A DNA stretch of 11,124 bases from CAIODY01 sp041192505 (lineage in GTDB: Bacteria; Bacteroidota; Bacteroidia; Chitinophagales; CAIODY01): assembly GCA_041192505.1 (NCBI GenBank), contig JBEEMV010000246.1, positions 1-11,124 of the forward strand, given 5' to 3'. Below, piece by piece: positions 1 to 7,072 of the stretch. The position numbers and the translations under genes are program-made. Under the pieces are notes generated by a model, which saw only the letters and a list, made by a program, of their open reading frames with translations, was not told the DNA's origin and searched no databases. Each line of letters begins with the position of its first letter. Position 1 is the stretch's first letter.

Positions 1-153
1 GAAATTGAATTAGAAAAAATGTTGGCAAAAGCCCGTGGCAAAATGATTTCGAAAGAAATTACAACGTATCAAAAATTTTGTAAAACATCATCATCGGCTT
101 GTGTAAAGCAAATTAAAAGCAACAATAGATTAAAGCAAAATCTTTCAAAATAA
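1..153 (+). CDS. C-terminal fragment of an unidentified protein (5' truncated by window edge)
   Basis: An open frame enters at base 1 and ends at a TAA at 151-153, giving the last 50 residues of a protein. The tail is lysine-rich and polar, with two cysteines and no hydrophobic segment. It shows no motif that I can tie to a family. It lies on the same strand as the toxin-antitoxin pair, 60 bp upstream of it, with no obvious terminator between them. A promoter-like element in the gap suggests the TA pair is transcribed separately. The frame is open and plausible but short, and the function is unknown. Confidence 0.5.
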   Translation, partial: EIELEKMLAKARGKMISKEITTYQKFCKTSSSACVKQIKSNNRLKQNLSK

Positions 154-184
154 GGTGCTCATTTTTCTGCAAATAATAAAAGTA

Positions 185-192
185 TATATTTG
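185..192 (+). promoter_or_regulatory. Bacteroidota-type -7 element for the toxin-antitoxin operon
   Basis: TATATTTG matches the Bacteroidota -7 consensus TAnnTTTG exactly. It sits 21 nt before the antitoxin ATG, a spacing close to that seen at ubiD in this window. No clear -33 TTG box is found at the expected distance. TA operons of this kind are usually autorepressed by the antitoxin, but I see no clear operator palindrome here. Confidence 0.45.
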
Positions 193-213
193 CATTGATT
201 AAACTATTTGAAT

Positions 214-462
214 ATGAAATCGGCAGACCTAAATATTAATTTGATTGATACTTATATTGAGCTACTTAAAAATTTAAGTACCGATAATAAGTTGGAGTTG
301 ATTGCTAAACTTTCAAAATCAATGAAAGCTAAAACCAAGCAATCAAAATCTGAATCGCTTCAATCATTATATGGCTCATTGATTTCAAAACAATCGGCAG
401 ATGAAATGATTGCGGAAATTAAAAACGCAAGAACTTTTAAAAGCAAACGAGCTGAGTTTTGA
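214..462 (+). CDS. Antitoxin of a VapC-type toxin-antitoxin pair
   Basis: Predicted 82-residue antitoxin. The ATG at 214 is preferred over an in-frame TTG at 208 because it is the first ATG after the promoter-like element. The N-terminal half is helical and charged and fits dimerization or DNA contact. The C-terminal part (about residues 50-82: LYGSLIS, SADEMIAEI, ARTF) resembles the toxin-wrapping tail of small Bacteroidota antitoxins that accompany PIN toxins, where a 'GS...SADE-I-EIR-SR-F' pattern recurs. It would neutralise the downstream ribonuclease and probably repress its own operon. The stop codon overlaps the toxin start by 4 nt (TTGA), which implies translational coupling. The family call relies mainly on context and the C-terminal pattern. 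Confidence 0.8.
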   Translation: MKSADLNINLIDTYIELLKNLSTDNKLELIAKLSKSMKAKTKQSKSESLQSLYGSLISKQSADEMIAEIKNARTFKSKRAEF

Positions 463-857
463 AAAAATACCTTCTTGATACTAATATTTGTATTTATTTT
501 TTGAAAGGACAATTTAATCTTCATCAAAAAATTGAAAGTGTGGGCATTGAAAATTGCTACATTTCAGAAATTACAATTGCCGAACTTAAATATGGCATTG
601 AAAACAGCACAAAAGCAGAAGCCAATAGAATTACACTTGAAAAATTTCAAAATAAATTTACAATACTTCCCGTTTTTACGGCATTCGACATTTATGCAAA
701 AGAAAAAGCAAGATTAAAAAAAGTAGGAAAATTATTGGATGATTTCGATTTGCTAATTGGTGCTACAGCTATTTCAAATAATTTAACATTGGCTACAAGA
801 AATGTAACAGATTTTGAAAGGTTGGCTCAAATAAAAATTGAAGATTGGACATTGTAA
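459..857 (+). CDS. vapC: VapC-family PIN-domain ribonuclease toxin
   Basis: This 132-residue protein has the full PIN-domain pattern. YLLDTN places the first metal-binding Asp at D7, and AELKYG places E42. KLLDDFDLLIGATA carries D94, D95 and D97, and TRNVTDFERL carries N115 and D118. The length is normal for VapC. The family cleaves RNA (often tRNA or rRNA) using Mg2+ or Mn2+ when free of antitoxin. The start is a TTG whose last two bases form part of the antitoxin TGA stop, so translation is probably coupled and lowered relative to the antitoxin. Downstream, the lptC frame begins inside the last codons of this gene. All catalytic acids are present, so the toxin looks intact. Confidence 0.93.
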   Translation: MKKYLLDTNICIYFLKGQFNLHQKIESVGIENCYISEITIAELKYGIENSTKAEANRITLEKFQNKFTILPVFTAFDIYAKEKARLKKVGKLLDDFDLLIGATAISNNLTLATRNVTDFERLAQIKIEDWTL

Positions 858-1426
858 AAGTAAATTTCAAAAACGGTAAATTGAATTATCATATCAGCAT
901 ATCTATTCTATTATTTATTGTTGTTTTTGCATCCTGCGAAAACGATATGAAAAAAGTAAGTCAGATAGCATCATTAAAAGAAATAACTGTTGAAACGGTA
1001 AAAGATGCACAAACATATTACAGCGATAAAGGAAATTTGAAAGCACAATTACAAGCTCCGTTAATGCTGCTATACAATACTAAAGAGCCGTATAAAGAAT
1101 TGCCAAATGGTGTATTGGTTTTGTTTTATGATGATGCACAAAAAGAAGATGGCAGGCTAAAAGCCAAGTATGGCATAAGCTACGATGCACAACAAAAAAT
1201 AATTGTACGCAACGATGTAGAAGTAGTAAATGTAAAAGGCGAAAAACTAAATACTGAAGAACTAACTTGGGACACTAAAACCCACATGCTTTTTACAGAT
1301 AGAAGTGTGAAAATAAATACAGGCAAAGAAGTATTATTTGGCGAAGGCATGACGGCCAAAGAAGATTTTTCGCAATACAAAATAAAACACCTTACAGGAA
1401 CTGTGAAAGTGAAAAATGATTTTTAG
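845..1426 (+). CDS. lptC: LptC-like LPS export lipoprotein
   Basis: The encoded protein is up to 193 residues. It has an N-terminal hydrophobic stretch ending in a lipobox (VFASC, Cys31 in the longest form), then ENDMKKV and a beta-rich LptC/OstA-type domain. Repeated motifs on adjacent strands include 'YSDKGNLKAQLQAP', 'GRLKAKYGISYDAQQ' and 'GEKLNTEELTWD'. LptC links the LptBFG transporter to the periplasmic LptA bridge for lipopolysaccharide export. Bacteroidota versions are commonly lipoproteins of about this size. No ATG lies upstream of the lipobox. Candidate starts are TTG at 845, inside the vapC 3' end, or TTG at 881, which would give a 19-residue signal up to the Cys with a weakly charged n-region. 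The longer form has lysines before the hydrophobic core and is preferred, though not firmly. The start may have been altered when the TA pair arrived. Confidence 0.85.
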   Translation: MDIVKVNFKNGKLNYHISISILLFIVVFASCENDMKKVSQIASLKEITVETVKDAQTYYSDKGNLKAQLQAPLMLLYNTKEPYKELPNGVLVLFYDDAQKEDGRLKAKYGISYDAQQKIIVRNDVEVVNVKGEKLNTEELTWDTKTHMLFTDRSVKINTGKEVLFGEGMTAKEDFSQYKIKHLTGTVKVKNDF

Positions 1427-1437
1427 GTAATTCCTCA

Positions 1438-1740
1438 TCAACCAAAGAAATTCAACTTTTCTGGATTTTGTCGTCCATCAAATAAATACAACACATAAAT
1501 AGTATTATTTTCAATTTGATAATAAACAACTGTTAAGTTATTAATCAAGCATTTTCTGATTTGTTGCTTTTCTGAAACAATTGGAAAGATATATGGGCGA
1601 ACACTTAACAGCAATAATTTTTCAGAAAGTTTTTGGTCAAATTCAAATACTTCCTTTTCAGAAAATTTCTGTTCGATGTAGTGGCAAATTTCTAAATAAT
1701 TTTGCTCGGCTTCTTTAGTTAAAATTACTTTGAATTCCAC
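1438..1740 (-). CDS. RelE/ParE-family toxin
   Basis: This 100-residue protein has the RelE/ParE fold pattern. It opens with EFKVILTKEAEQNYLEICHYIEQ (strand then helix) and a second amphipathic helix over about residues 28-45. It then has RPYIFP, IRKCLINNLTVVYYQI and the typical C-terminal YVLYLFDGRQNPEKL. Members either cleave ribosome-bound mRNA (RelE) or poison gyrase (ParE), and the sequence alone does not decide which. The start is GTG at 1738-1740, 16 nt inside the antitoxin gene, a usual arrangement for coupled TA translation. It converges on lptC with only 11 bp between the two stop codons and no terminator hairpin visible. Confidence 0.85.
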   Translation of the reverse strand: MEFKVILTKEAEQNYLEICHYIEQKFSEKEVFEFDQKLSEKLLLLSVRPYIFPIVSEKQQIRKCLINNLTVVYYQIENNTIYVLYLFDGRQNPEKLNFFG

Positions 1741-1964
1741 TTGGGTTTGTTTTTCAAAAAATCATCTAATGAAATTGTATTTCCATTGGCAACATCCTTC
1801 AAACCTCTTTCTATTCCTGCTATTTCGGTATCTGATAGTGGTTGATTGTAAATACTTTTATGCTCATTAAATTCATTGAGCATGTTGCTTACTTTTGAAA
1901 GCGATTGCTCATCAAAAGAGTCAATCATGTGGTGTAAATGATTTTTTATTTCAGAAGCATTCAT
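1725..1964 (-). CDS. Antitoxin partner of the RelE/ParE toxin
   Basis: A 79-residue acidic, helical protein starting at an ATG (1962-1964). The C-terminal half runs LSDTEIAGIERGLKDVANGNTISLDDFLKNKPKW. It resembles the toxin-binding tail of Bacteroidota antitoxins that precede ParE/RelE genes, with 'I---E-----------W/Y' at the extreme end. No ribbon-helix-helix or HTH motif is obvious at the N-terminus, so DNA binding is uncertain. It lies upstream of and overlaps the toxin gene by 16 nt. The call rests on gene order, size and the C-terminal pattern. Confidence 0.78.
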   Translation of the reverse strand: MNASEIKNHLHHMIDSFDEQSLSKVSNMLNEFNEHKSIYNQPLSDTEIAGIERGLKDVANGNTISLDDFLKNKPKWNSK

Positions 1965-2055
1965 CTATAAATTCTTTTCGTAAAATTAATGAAAAATATA
2001 TAAAGTATATTCAAAAATGATTTTTAAGATATTCCATTTTTACGTTAGTGTTTAA

Positions 2056-2063
2056 TACATTTG
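2056..2063 (+). promoter_or_regulatory. Bacteroidota-type -7 element for pdhC
   Basis: TACATTTG matches TAnnTTTG exactly, 43 nt before the pdhC ATG, in the 142-bp gap between the divergent antitoxin gene and pdhC. No convincing -33 box is seen at about 20 bp upstream. The rest of the gap is A/T-rich with no other structure that I can support. Confidence 0.45.
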
Positions 2064-2106
2064 TCATTCTATTTTAAAACATAAAATAAAACATCAATAA
2101 AATTAT

Positions 2107-3333
2107 ATGGCTGAAGTAATACAAATGCCCCGAATGAGTGATACCATGACCGAAGGTGTTATTGTAGCATGGCATAAAAAAATTGGCGATAAAGTAAAAA
2201 GTGGTGATTTGTTAGCCGAAGTTGAAACCGATAAGGCTACCATGGAATTAGAAAGTTATAATGATGGAACATTATTATATATTGGTGTTGAGGCTGGTAA
2301 AGCCGTAGCAGTAAATGGCATTTTAGCCATTGTAGGTGCAGCTGGCGAAGACTATGCAGCTTTATTAAATGCAGCGCCAACAGTAGATCCTAATGCCCCA
2401 ACTGCGGCAACTGAAAATAAACAAGAAGTTGTTTTATCAAATGTCTCACATCCCACATCTCACATCTCTTCAGATGATAGAATAAAAGCATCGCCTTTAG
2501 CAAAAGCAATTGCGGCTGAAAAGGGAATTGATTTGCATAGCATAAAAGGTTCGGCTGATAATGGCAGAATTGTAAAACGTGATTTGGAAAATGTAAGTGC
2601 CGTTGAAACGCAAGTTGCATCAATTGTTGCGGCTGCGCCAATGATGGCAGGTGCTGAAAGTTTTGAAGAAGTTACGCTTTCGCAAATGCGTAAAACTATT
2701 GCAAGAAGATTAAGCGAAAGCAATTTTACTGCGCCACATTTCTTTGTAACTATTGAAGCCAACATGGCTAATGCAATGGCTTTTCGTAAGCAAGCGGCTG
2801 ATGCAGGTATTAAATTTTCATTTAATGATTTGATGATAAAAGCTGTTGCGTCTGCAATTCGTAAGCATCCAAAAGTAAATTCATCATGGTTGGGCGATAA
2901 AATCAGATACAATCATCATATTCATATTGGCATGGCAGTGGGCATGGACGAAGGTTTGGTGGTGCCTGTGTTAAAATTTGCCGACCAAAAATCTATTTCA
3001 CAAATTTCGATGGAAGCCAAACAATTTGTTGAAAAAGCAAAATCGAAAAAAATTCAACCTGCCGATATGCAGGGCAATACATTTACCATTAGCAACATGG
3101 GTATGTTTGATGTAGAGAATTTTACAGCCATCATCAATCCGCCTGATGCTTGTATTTTAGCCGTAGGCAAAATAAAAGAAACACCTATTGTTGAAAATGG
3201 CGAAATAAAAATTGGGCATGTAATGAAAATGACTTTGAGCAGCGACCATAGAGTGGTAGACGGTTCTATTGCTTCTGGCTTTTTAAAATCATTGAAAGAA
3301 AATTTAGAAAATCCAGCAATGATGTTGATTTAA
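2107..3333 (+). CDS. pdhC: Dihydrolipoamide acetyltransferase (E2) of pyruvate dehydrogenase
   Basis: This 408-residue E2 transfers the acetyl group from lipoyl-lysine to CoA in the pyruvate dehydrogenase core. Residues 1-78 form one lipoyl domain with the lipoylated lysine at K43 (ETDKATME). A flexible linker follows at about 85-125. The peripheral-subunit-binding domain is at 126-163 (KASPLAKAIAAEKGID, GRIVKRDL). The catalytic domain is at about 185-408, with SSDHRVVDG at 378-386 supplying His381 and Asp385. Many Bacteroidota E2 proteins carry two lipoyl domains, but this one has a single domain. E1 and E3 genes are not adjacent. The linker contains a heptamer repeat. The last 34 codons occur again at 7073-7177. 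A 2-oxoacid dehydrogenase other than PDH is less likely, given the mitochondrial-type N-terminus (MPRMSDTMTEG). Confidence 0.93.
   Translation: MAEVIQMPRMSDTMTEGVIVAWHKKIGDKVKSGDLLAEVETDKATMELESYNDGTLLYIGVEAGKAVAVNGILAIVGAAGEDYAALLNAAPTVDPNAPTAATENKQEVVLSNVSHPTSHISSDDRIKASPLAKAIAAEKGIDLHSIKGSADNGRIVKRDLENVSAVETQVASIVAAAPMMAGAESFEEVTLSQMRKTIARRLSESNFTAPHFFVTIEANMANAMAFRKQAADAGIKFSFNDLMIKAVASAIRKHPKVNSSWLGDKIRYNHHIHIGMAVGMDEGLVVPVLKFADQKSISQISMEAKQFVEKAKSKKIQPADMQGNTFTISNMGMFDVENFTAIINPPDACILAVGKIKETPIVENGEIKIGHVMKMTLSSDHRVVDGSIASGFLKSLKENLENPAMMLI
2445..2468 (+). repeat. In-frame heptamer tandem repeat in the pdhC linker
   Basis: About 3.4 copies of the heptamer CTCACAT (the second copy reads CCCACAT) lie inside pdhC and encode linker residues 113-121 (VSHPTSHIS). 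The tract's repeat structure is unlike the rest of the gene. It falls exactly in the disordered linker between the lipoyl and subunit-binding domains, where inserted residues are tolerated. Similar CTCACAT/CTCATAT tracts are ones I recall in Bacteroidota genomes, so it may be an inserted or slippage-grown repeat. Confidence 0.6.
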
Positions 3334-3353
3334 TCAATTTAATAAAGATTAGT

Positions 3354-3385
3354 AAAAGCCCCGATAAATTTATCGGGGCTTTTTT
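3354..3385. terminator. Bidirectional terminator between pdhC and the convergent gene
   Basis: A perfect palindrome with 15-nt arms (3354-3368 and 3369-3383, core AAAAGCCCCGATAAA) is flanked by A and T runs. It sits 20 nt after the pdhC stop and just beyond the stop of the convergent gene at 3388. It can act as an intrinsic terminator on both strands. Confidence 0.92.
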
Positions 3386-3387
3386 GG

Positions 3388-4179
3388 TTATGATTTAACC
3401 TTATCTTTTATTCGCTTCATATTGTAAATAATGCCCACATTGGCTTCAAACAAATTTGGGATTTTTGTAGGAAAAATCATCCATTCAATTCCTGCTTTTG
3501 CTTGAAATCTTTTTGCAATTGGAAATCGAAATTCGGGGGCTAATACAAAACCTGTTTTATTGTATCCATTTCCTAAAATTACTTGTTCATTAAAATTAGG
3601 ATAGTAGTAAAAAGCTACCGTATAGAATTGAGTATATTGGGTTAATGAAATTCCTGTGCGCAGGAATAATTCATACTCTTTTAATTTATACTTATAACAA
3701 AGCAATACTTTTCTGTTTAGATAGTACATTTTTGAAGGAATTAATATGTGCCATGAGTTAGCAAGAATTTCTTGGTTAATGGCTTCTTTTTCTACTTTAA
3801 TGCCGATGGTGTGCCAATAAAAAAATTCGTAACTTAATTTATAAATTCCATCAAAAGGATTGAACCCTTTTCCTTTTCGATTCCAATTGTATAAAAATGG
3901 AAAACTTGCATTTAAATTTAACAATTCAGGTTTGTTTAATCTATATTCTATTTCTTGGGTAAATAAATTTTTATAATTAATTTTTACTCCAATACCTGCA
4001 TTTATTTTTCTAACAGAATCCCAGCTATATTTTTCATCAATTCTTATTAAGCCTATTGCTAAAGAAAAAGAGTAGTTAAATTTTTTTTTATGAGTTGGGG
4101 GAGTAAGTTTACTTTCATTTGATTGAGCAAAAACAAGCGTTGAAAAAAAGAAACTAAAAGCAAATAGAAATATTTTCAT
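3388..4179 (-). CDS. Hypothetical outer-membrane beta-barrel-like protein
   Basis: A 263-residue protein with a clear signal peptide (MKIFLFAF...LVFAQ, cleavage probably after A18). The rest alternates aromatic and polar residues in many short strands (FNYSFSLAIGLI, KINAGIGVKINY, ELFLRTGISLTQY, VLAPEFRFPI, FQAKAGIEWMIF, FEANVGIIYNM), as expected of a small outer-membrane barrel. I recognise no named family. It ends in a positively charged tail (RIKDKVKS) and lacks a T9SS sorting domain. It follows the M4 protease gene on the same strand, 62 bp away across a hairpin, and may be partly co-transcribed with it. A link to protease function is only a guess. Confidence 0.72.
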   Translation of the reverse strand: MKIFLFAFSFFFSTLVFAQSNESKLTPPTHKKKFNYSFSLAIGLIRIDEKYSWDSVRKINAGIGVKINYKNLFTQEIEYRLNKPELLNLNASFPFLYNWNRKGKGFNPFDGIYKLSYEFFYWHTIGIKVEKEAINQEILANSWHILIPSKMYYLNRKVLLCYKYKLKEYELFLRTGISLTQYTQFYTVAFYYYPNFNEQVILGNGYNKTGFVLAPEFRFPIAKRFQAKAGIEWMIFPTKIPNLFEANVGIIYNMKRIKDKVKS

Positions 4180-4198
4180 TTTAAATTGTTTGAAAAAT

Positions 4199-4226
4199 AA
4201 AGGGTAGCATGTTTACACTACCCTTT
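4199..4226 (-). terminator. Terminator downstream of the M4 protease gene
   Basis: Arms AAAGGGTAG (4199-4207) and CTACCCTTT (4218-4226) enclose a 10-nt loop. Read on the minus strand, the hairpin lies 15 nt after the protease stop and is followed by TATTTTTC. It should terminate or attenuate transcription before the beta-barrel gene. Confidence 0.72.
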
Positions 4227-4241
4227 AAAATAAATATGATT

Positions 4242-6506
4242 TTAATCTTCTACTATGAATTTTGCAGTTTTTCTAAAATCAGCTCCAATAAAATTAATAA
4301 AATAAGAACCTTTTGCAAATCTAGAAACATCAATTGAATTGTTAAGGTTTTTAAGTGTTCCTTTTTCTACTTGTTGCCCTAATGAATTATAAATAGTAAA
4401 ATCCATTTTAAAATCTTCATTGGCAATATCAATATAGATTACATTAGTAGCAGGATTAGGGTAAATACTAATACCATCTGTAATTTCTAACGCTTCGGGT
4501 TCTGATTGATTAGAATTTGACGATGAATGACTTGCTATTCTATTAGCAGTATTACAAGTGTACCACTTTATTTGTTTTTGAATAATATTAGATGATTTTA
4601 AACAATTAGAGGCTGAAACTGTAATGGTTGCTTGAGTGGCAATATTATTAAAGTTAGTAATGGTTAACGAATTGCCATTAATAGTTTTTGACCATGACGA
4701 TGGTACGCCATTCCATGTAAACTGACTACCTGCTATATTTGAATTTACAGTTAAAGTAATCGGTAAATAATTTGCCATTACTCCATCCACACAAAGCCAA
4801 GTGGTAGCAGTTGAATAGTTAGGTGTTAATACAGGCGCAGGCGCAGGAGAGCCAACCCCTACTGCATACCATGCATCTTGCACTGCAATAGCTTGTGGAG
4901 AACAATTACCAAATAATTTTACAGCCGCTGATATAGAACCAGCCCTTGCATTTGAATAAGTAGAAGTCGCACCAGATGATGAAGGTAATTGAAGTGTTAA
5001 ATTATCATATACAATTTTTATGGCATCATAAAATCCAATACCCGTAACACTTCTACCAATACTGCTGGTGCCACCACTTACCAACAAGTTAAACCATTTG
5101 TTTTGGACACCGCTATTTGTATGCACACCGCAATTATCATTTGAACTTGCTGGAACACAACCTGTTGTATTTACCCAATACTGCCCCCCATAAACATCGG
5201 GTTGGTTATATATATGTGGGTTACTAAAATCCCGACCAGTTTTAACATCTTCTCCTATTGTCCAATTAAAATAACCTAATGTTCTTAATTCAATGGCGGT
5301 GGCAAAAATATCTGAAAAAGATTCATTTAACGCACCGCTTTCTTTTTCATATATTAAGTTTGAGGTGTAATTAGTTATCCCATGAGTAAATTCGTGACCT
5401 AAAACATCAAGGGTAGACCACCATCTCCCATTAGTTGATTGACCTACATCAATTTTGTCGTCTCCACTAGATTGGTCGTGACTGTAGGCTGCGTTATTAT
5501 ATCCAGTTTGTCCAGCATTCACAAAAATGTATTTATTTTGATTGTTAATACCATTCCTGCCAAATGTACTACTAAAATAATCCCAACTCTCTCCCAACGC
5601 CCAATGAGCAGATGTAGCTGGTTGTTCATTAGTTGCTGACCAATTATTATCGTTGTCTTTTAAATTATTTCCTCTTAAATAAGTTTCAATTCCTGTTTTT
5701 CCACTTCCACCTCTACAATCTTGTAATTGCCAGTTTTTACAAAAAGTACAAGTTTGTGTTTGAAAATTTCTTGAACCATTATATAATGTTTGAACGGTTC
5801 CTGTGTTACAATGTCTATAGTTGGAATTATCAAATTTATCAACTAATTGCCCTGTGATGGCATCAATATAAAAAGTTTCATGCATATAGGGCTCAATTGA
5901 AAAAATAGTAAAACTCCAAACAAAACGATAGCTTGATTCAGTAAAACCGCCATCTCTAATTCTACCAATTAACAGTTTCCCTTTGGGTAAATAAGTAGCC
6001 AATGAATCTTCTCTGCTTTCTTTTAAGGAGTTCATGTAAGTGGAATCCATCCAAGCAAACAAAGTAGCTGTTGAATTTGAAATAGCAATGTTTAAAGCAG
6101 CATTTTCTGTAATTGGGTCGCTAACATCTAAATTCAAATTTGGAACTACACTACCCATAAAATGTTCAACATTATCATGGTCATCTGCTTGAATAGCAAA
6201 ATCGGCATTTTCAACTTCATATCCTTTGTAAAACTGTTTAAATCTATAATGTCGTTTCGTTCCAGTTAATGCTTCAGATGTTTCATAAAAACTCTGTTTC
6301 ATTGTATCATCTTGATTAAGTTCAAATAAATTTTTGTGTGTTGTAAATAAATCTTGAATGGTAAAATTCAAATCAGGTCGAATGCTCATGTCGTACATTC
6401 CATCTTCATTTTTTATTTCATCTAAGTTGCCCAAGTTTTGAGCCATAGCATGTAAAACAAAAAAAGAATAGAATAAAACAAACAGTGATGTAAAAACTTT
6501 TTTCAT
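4242..6506 (-). CDS. Secreted M4 (thermolysin-like) metalloprotease with T9SS sorting domain
   Basis: This 754-residue zinc protease is exported and probably surface-anchored or released by the type IX system. A signal peptide covers residues 1-22 (HAMA/Q). An FTP-type inhibitory propeptide and PepSY-like region run from about 45 to 225. The M4 catalytic domain spans about 235-553 and starts with GTVQTLYNG. HEFTH at 371-375 gives two zinc ligands and the general base. GALNESFSD supplies the third ligand, E395, exactly 24 residues after the first His as in thermolysin. GVHTNSG has the catalytic His462. Residues 555-655 look like an Ig/PKD-like module. A type A sorting domain runs from about 675 to 754 (ISIYPNPATN, YNSLGQQV, GSYFINF). 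Several cysteines in the catalytic domain suggest disulfides. Upstream, TAGGTTTT on the minus strand (7 of 8 to TAnnTTTG), 24 nt before the ATG, is a possible -7 box. The gene is divergent from an XRE regulator. Confidence 0.93.
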   Translation of the reverse strand: MKKVFTSLFVLFYSFFVLHAMAQNLGNLDEIKNEDGMYDMSIRPDLNFTIQDLFTTHKNLFELNQDDTMKQSFYETSEALTGTKRHYRFKQFYKGYEVENADFAIQADDHDNVEHFMGSVVPNLNLDVSDPITENAALNIAISNSTATLFAWMDSTYMNSLKESREDSLATYLPKGKLLIGRIRDGGFTESSYRFVWSFTIFSIEPYMHETFYIDAITGQLVDKFDNSNYRHCNTGTVQTLYNGSRNFQTQTCTFCKNWQLQDCRGGSGKTGIETYLRGNNLKDNDNNWSATNEQPATSAHWALGESWDYFSSTFGRNGINNQNKYIFVNAGQTGYNNAAYSHDQSSGDDKIDVGQSTNGRWWSTLDVLGHEFTHGITNYTSNLIYEKESGALNESFSDIFATAIELRTLGYFNWTIGEDVKTGRDFSNPHIYNQPDVYGGQYWVNTTGCVPASSNDNCGVHTNSGVQNKWFNLLVSGGTSSIGRSVTGIGFYDAIKIVYDNLTLQLPSSSGATSTYSNARAGSISAAVKLFGNCSPQAIAVQDAWYAVGVGSPAPAPVLTPNYSTATTWLCVDGVMANYLPITLTVNSNIAGSQFTWNGVPSSWSKTINGNSLTITNFNNIATQATITVSASNCLKSSNIIQKQIKWYTCNTANRIASHSSSNSNQSEPEALEITDGISIYPNPATNVIYIDIANEDFKMDFTIYNSLGQQVEKGTLKNLNNSIDVSRFAKGSYFINFIGADFRKTAKFIVED

Positions 6507-6691
6507 ATTGATGTTGCAAGTTTATGAATCAAAACCTACGAAAAACTTTAGTTTGTAAATAGTTTGTTTAAATGATATTCAGAGGATGAATATGTTTTGT
6601 AAAGTTTTATGGAATTCAAAACATTAAAAAATTCTATTTGAATAATTTTGCAATTATTACTTTCTTTGTTTGCAACTAATAATTGAAAAAT

Positions 6692-7069
6692 ATGCAAAAC
6701 AACCAAAAGGAAATGCTGTTAAAACAAATAGGTACTAATCTTAAAAAAATAAGAATTGAAAAGGGAATTGATGTGAAAGTATTAGCAAGTAACTTGAACA
6801 TAACACATCAAGCATTGCATAAAATTGAAAGCGGTCAAACAGATTTAAACATTAGTAGAATAGTTGATTTATCATTAGCATTAGATGCTAACTATACCCA
6901 AGTTTTAAATTTAGAAAATAATTCGGCTTATACCTATAATCAAAATAATGGAAATGGAAATTTTATTCAAAATTCAACTGGTATTTTTTTAGGCAATGAA
7001 ACCGAAAAGGAAGCAATTATTAATAAGTTAGAGGAAGTACTTTCAACCATTAAAAAATTCAATGTATAG
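6692..7069 (+). CDS. XRE-family HTH transcriptional regulator
   Basis: A 125-residue protein with one helix-turn-helix at about 12-72. The motif VLASNLNITHQALHKIESGQTDLNISRIVDLSLAL has the Cro/C1 spacing and the diagnostic IE-G. An asparagine-rich linker follows (about 77-95, TYNQNNGNGNFIQN), then a C-terminal helix (105-123) that could dimerize. The ATG at 6692 is chosen over a TTG at 6683. TATTTG (6635-6640) and TTTCTTTG (6661-6668), 20 bp apart, resemble -33 and -7 boxes. The gene is divergent from the M4 protease across 185 bp, so it may control the protease or itself. Its stop lies only 3 nt before a duplicated pdhC end. The domain is clear but the target is unknown. Confidence 0.85.
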   Translation: MQNNQKEMLLKQIGTNLKKIRIEKGIDVKVLASNLNITHQALHKIESGQTDLNISRIVDLSLALDANYTQVLNLENNSAYTYNQNNGNGNFIQNSTGIFLGNETEKEAIINKLEEVLSTIKKFNV

Positions 7070-7072
7070 TAA

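Noticed and set aside
2445..2468. Short tandem repeats as a possible CRISPR array
   Set aside because: The units are 7 nt without spacers and lie in frame inside pdhC. A CRISPR array needs repeats of roughly 20-40 nt separated by unique spacers.
2460..2912. Minus-strand open frame over pdhC
   Set aside because: It is antisense to conserved PDH E2 domains and has no recognisable motif or promoter.
2518..6772. A shared 15-nt match (GAAAAGGGAATTGAT) between pdhC and the XRE gene
   Set aside because: It encodes the same short EKGID peptide in unrelated domains, and similarity does not extend beyond it. Coincidence in AT-rich coding sequence is enough.
3388..7072. A new defence island or phage-like element between the pdhC ends
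   Set aside because: The contents are a beta-barrel-like protein, a protease and one XRE regulator. No nuclease, helicase, integrase, transposase or phage structural gene is seen, so a defence role is not supported.
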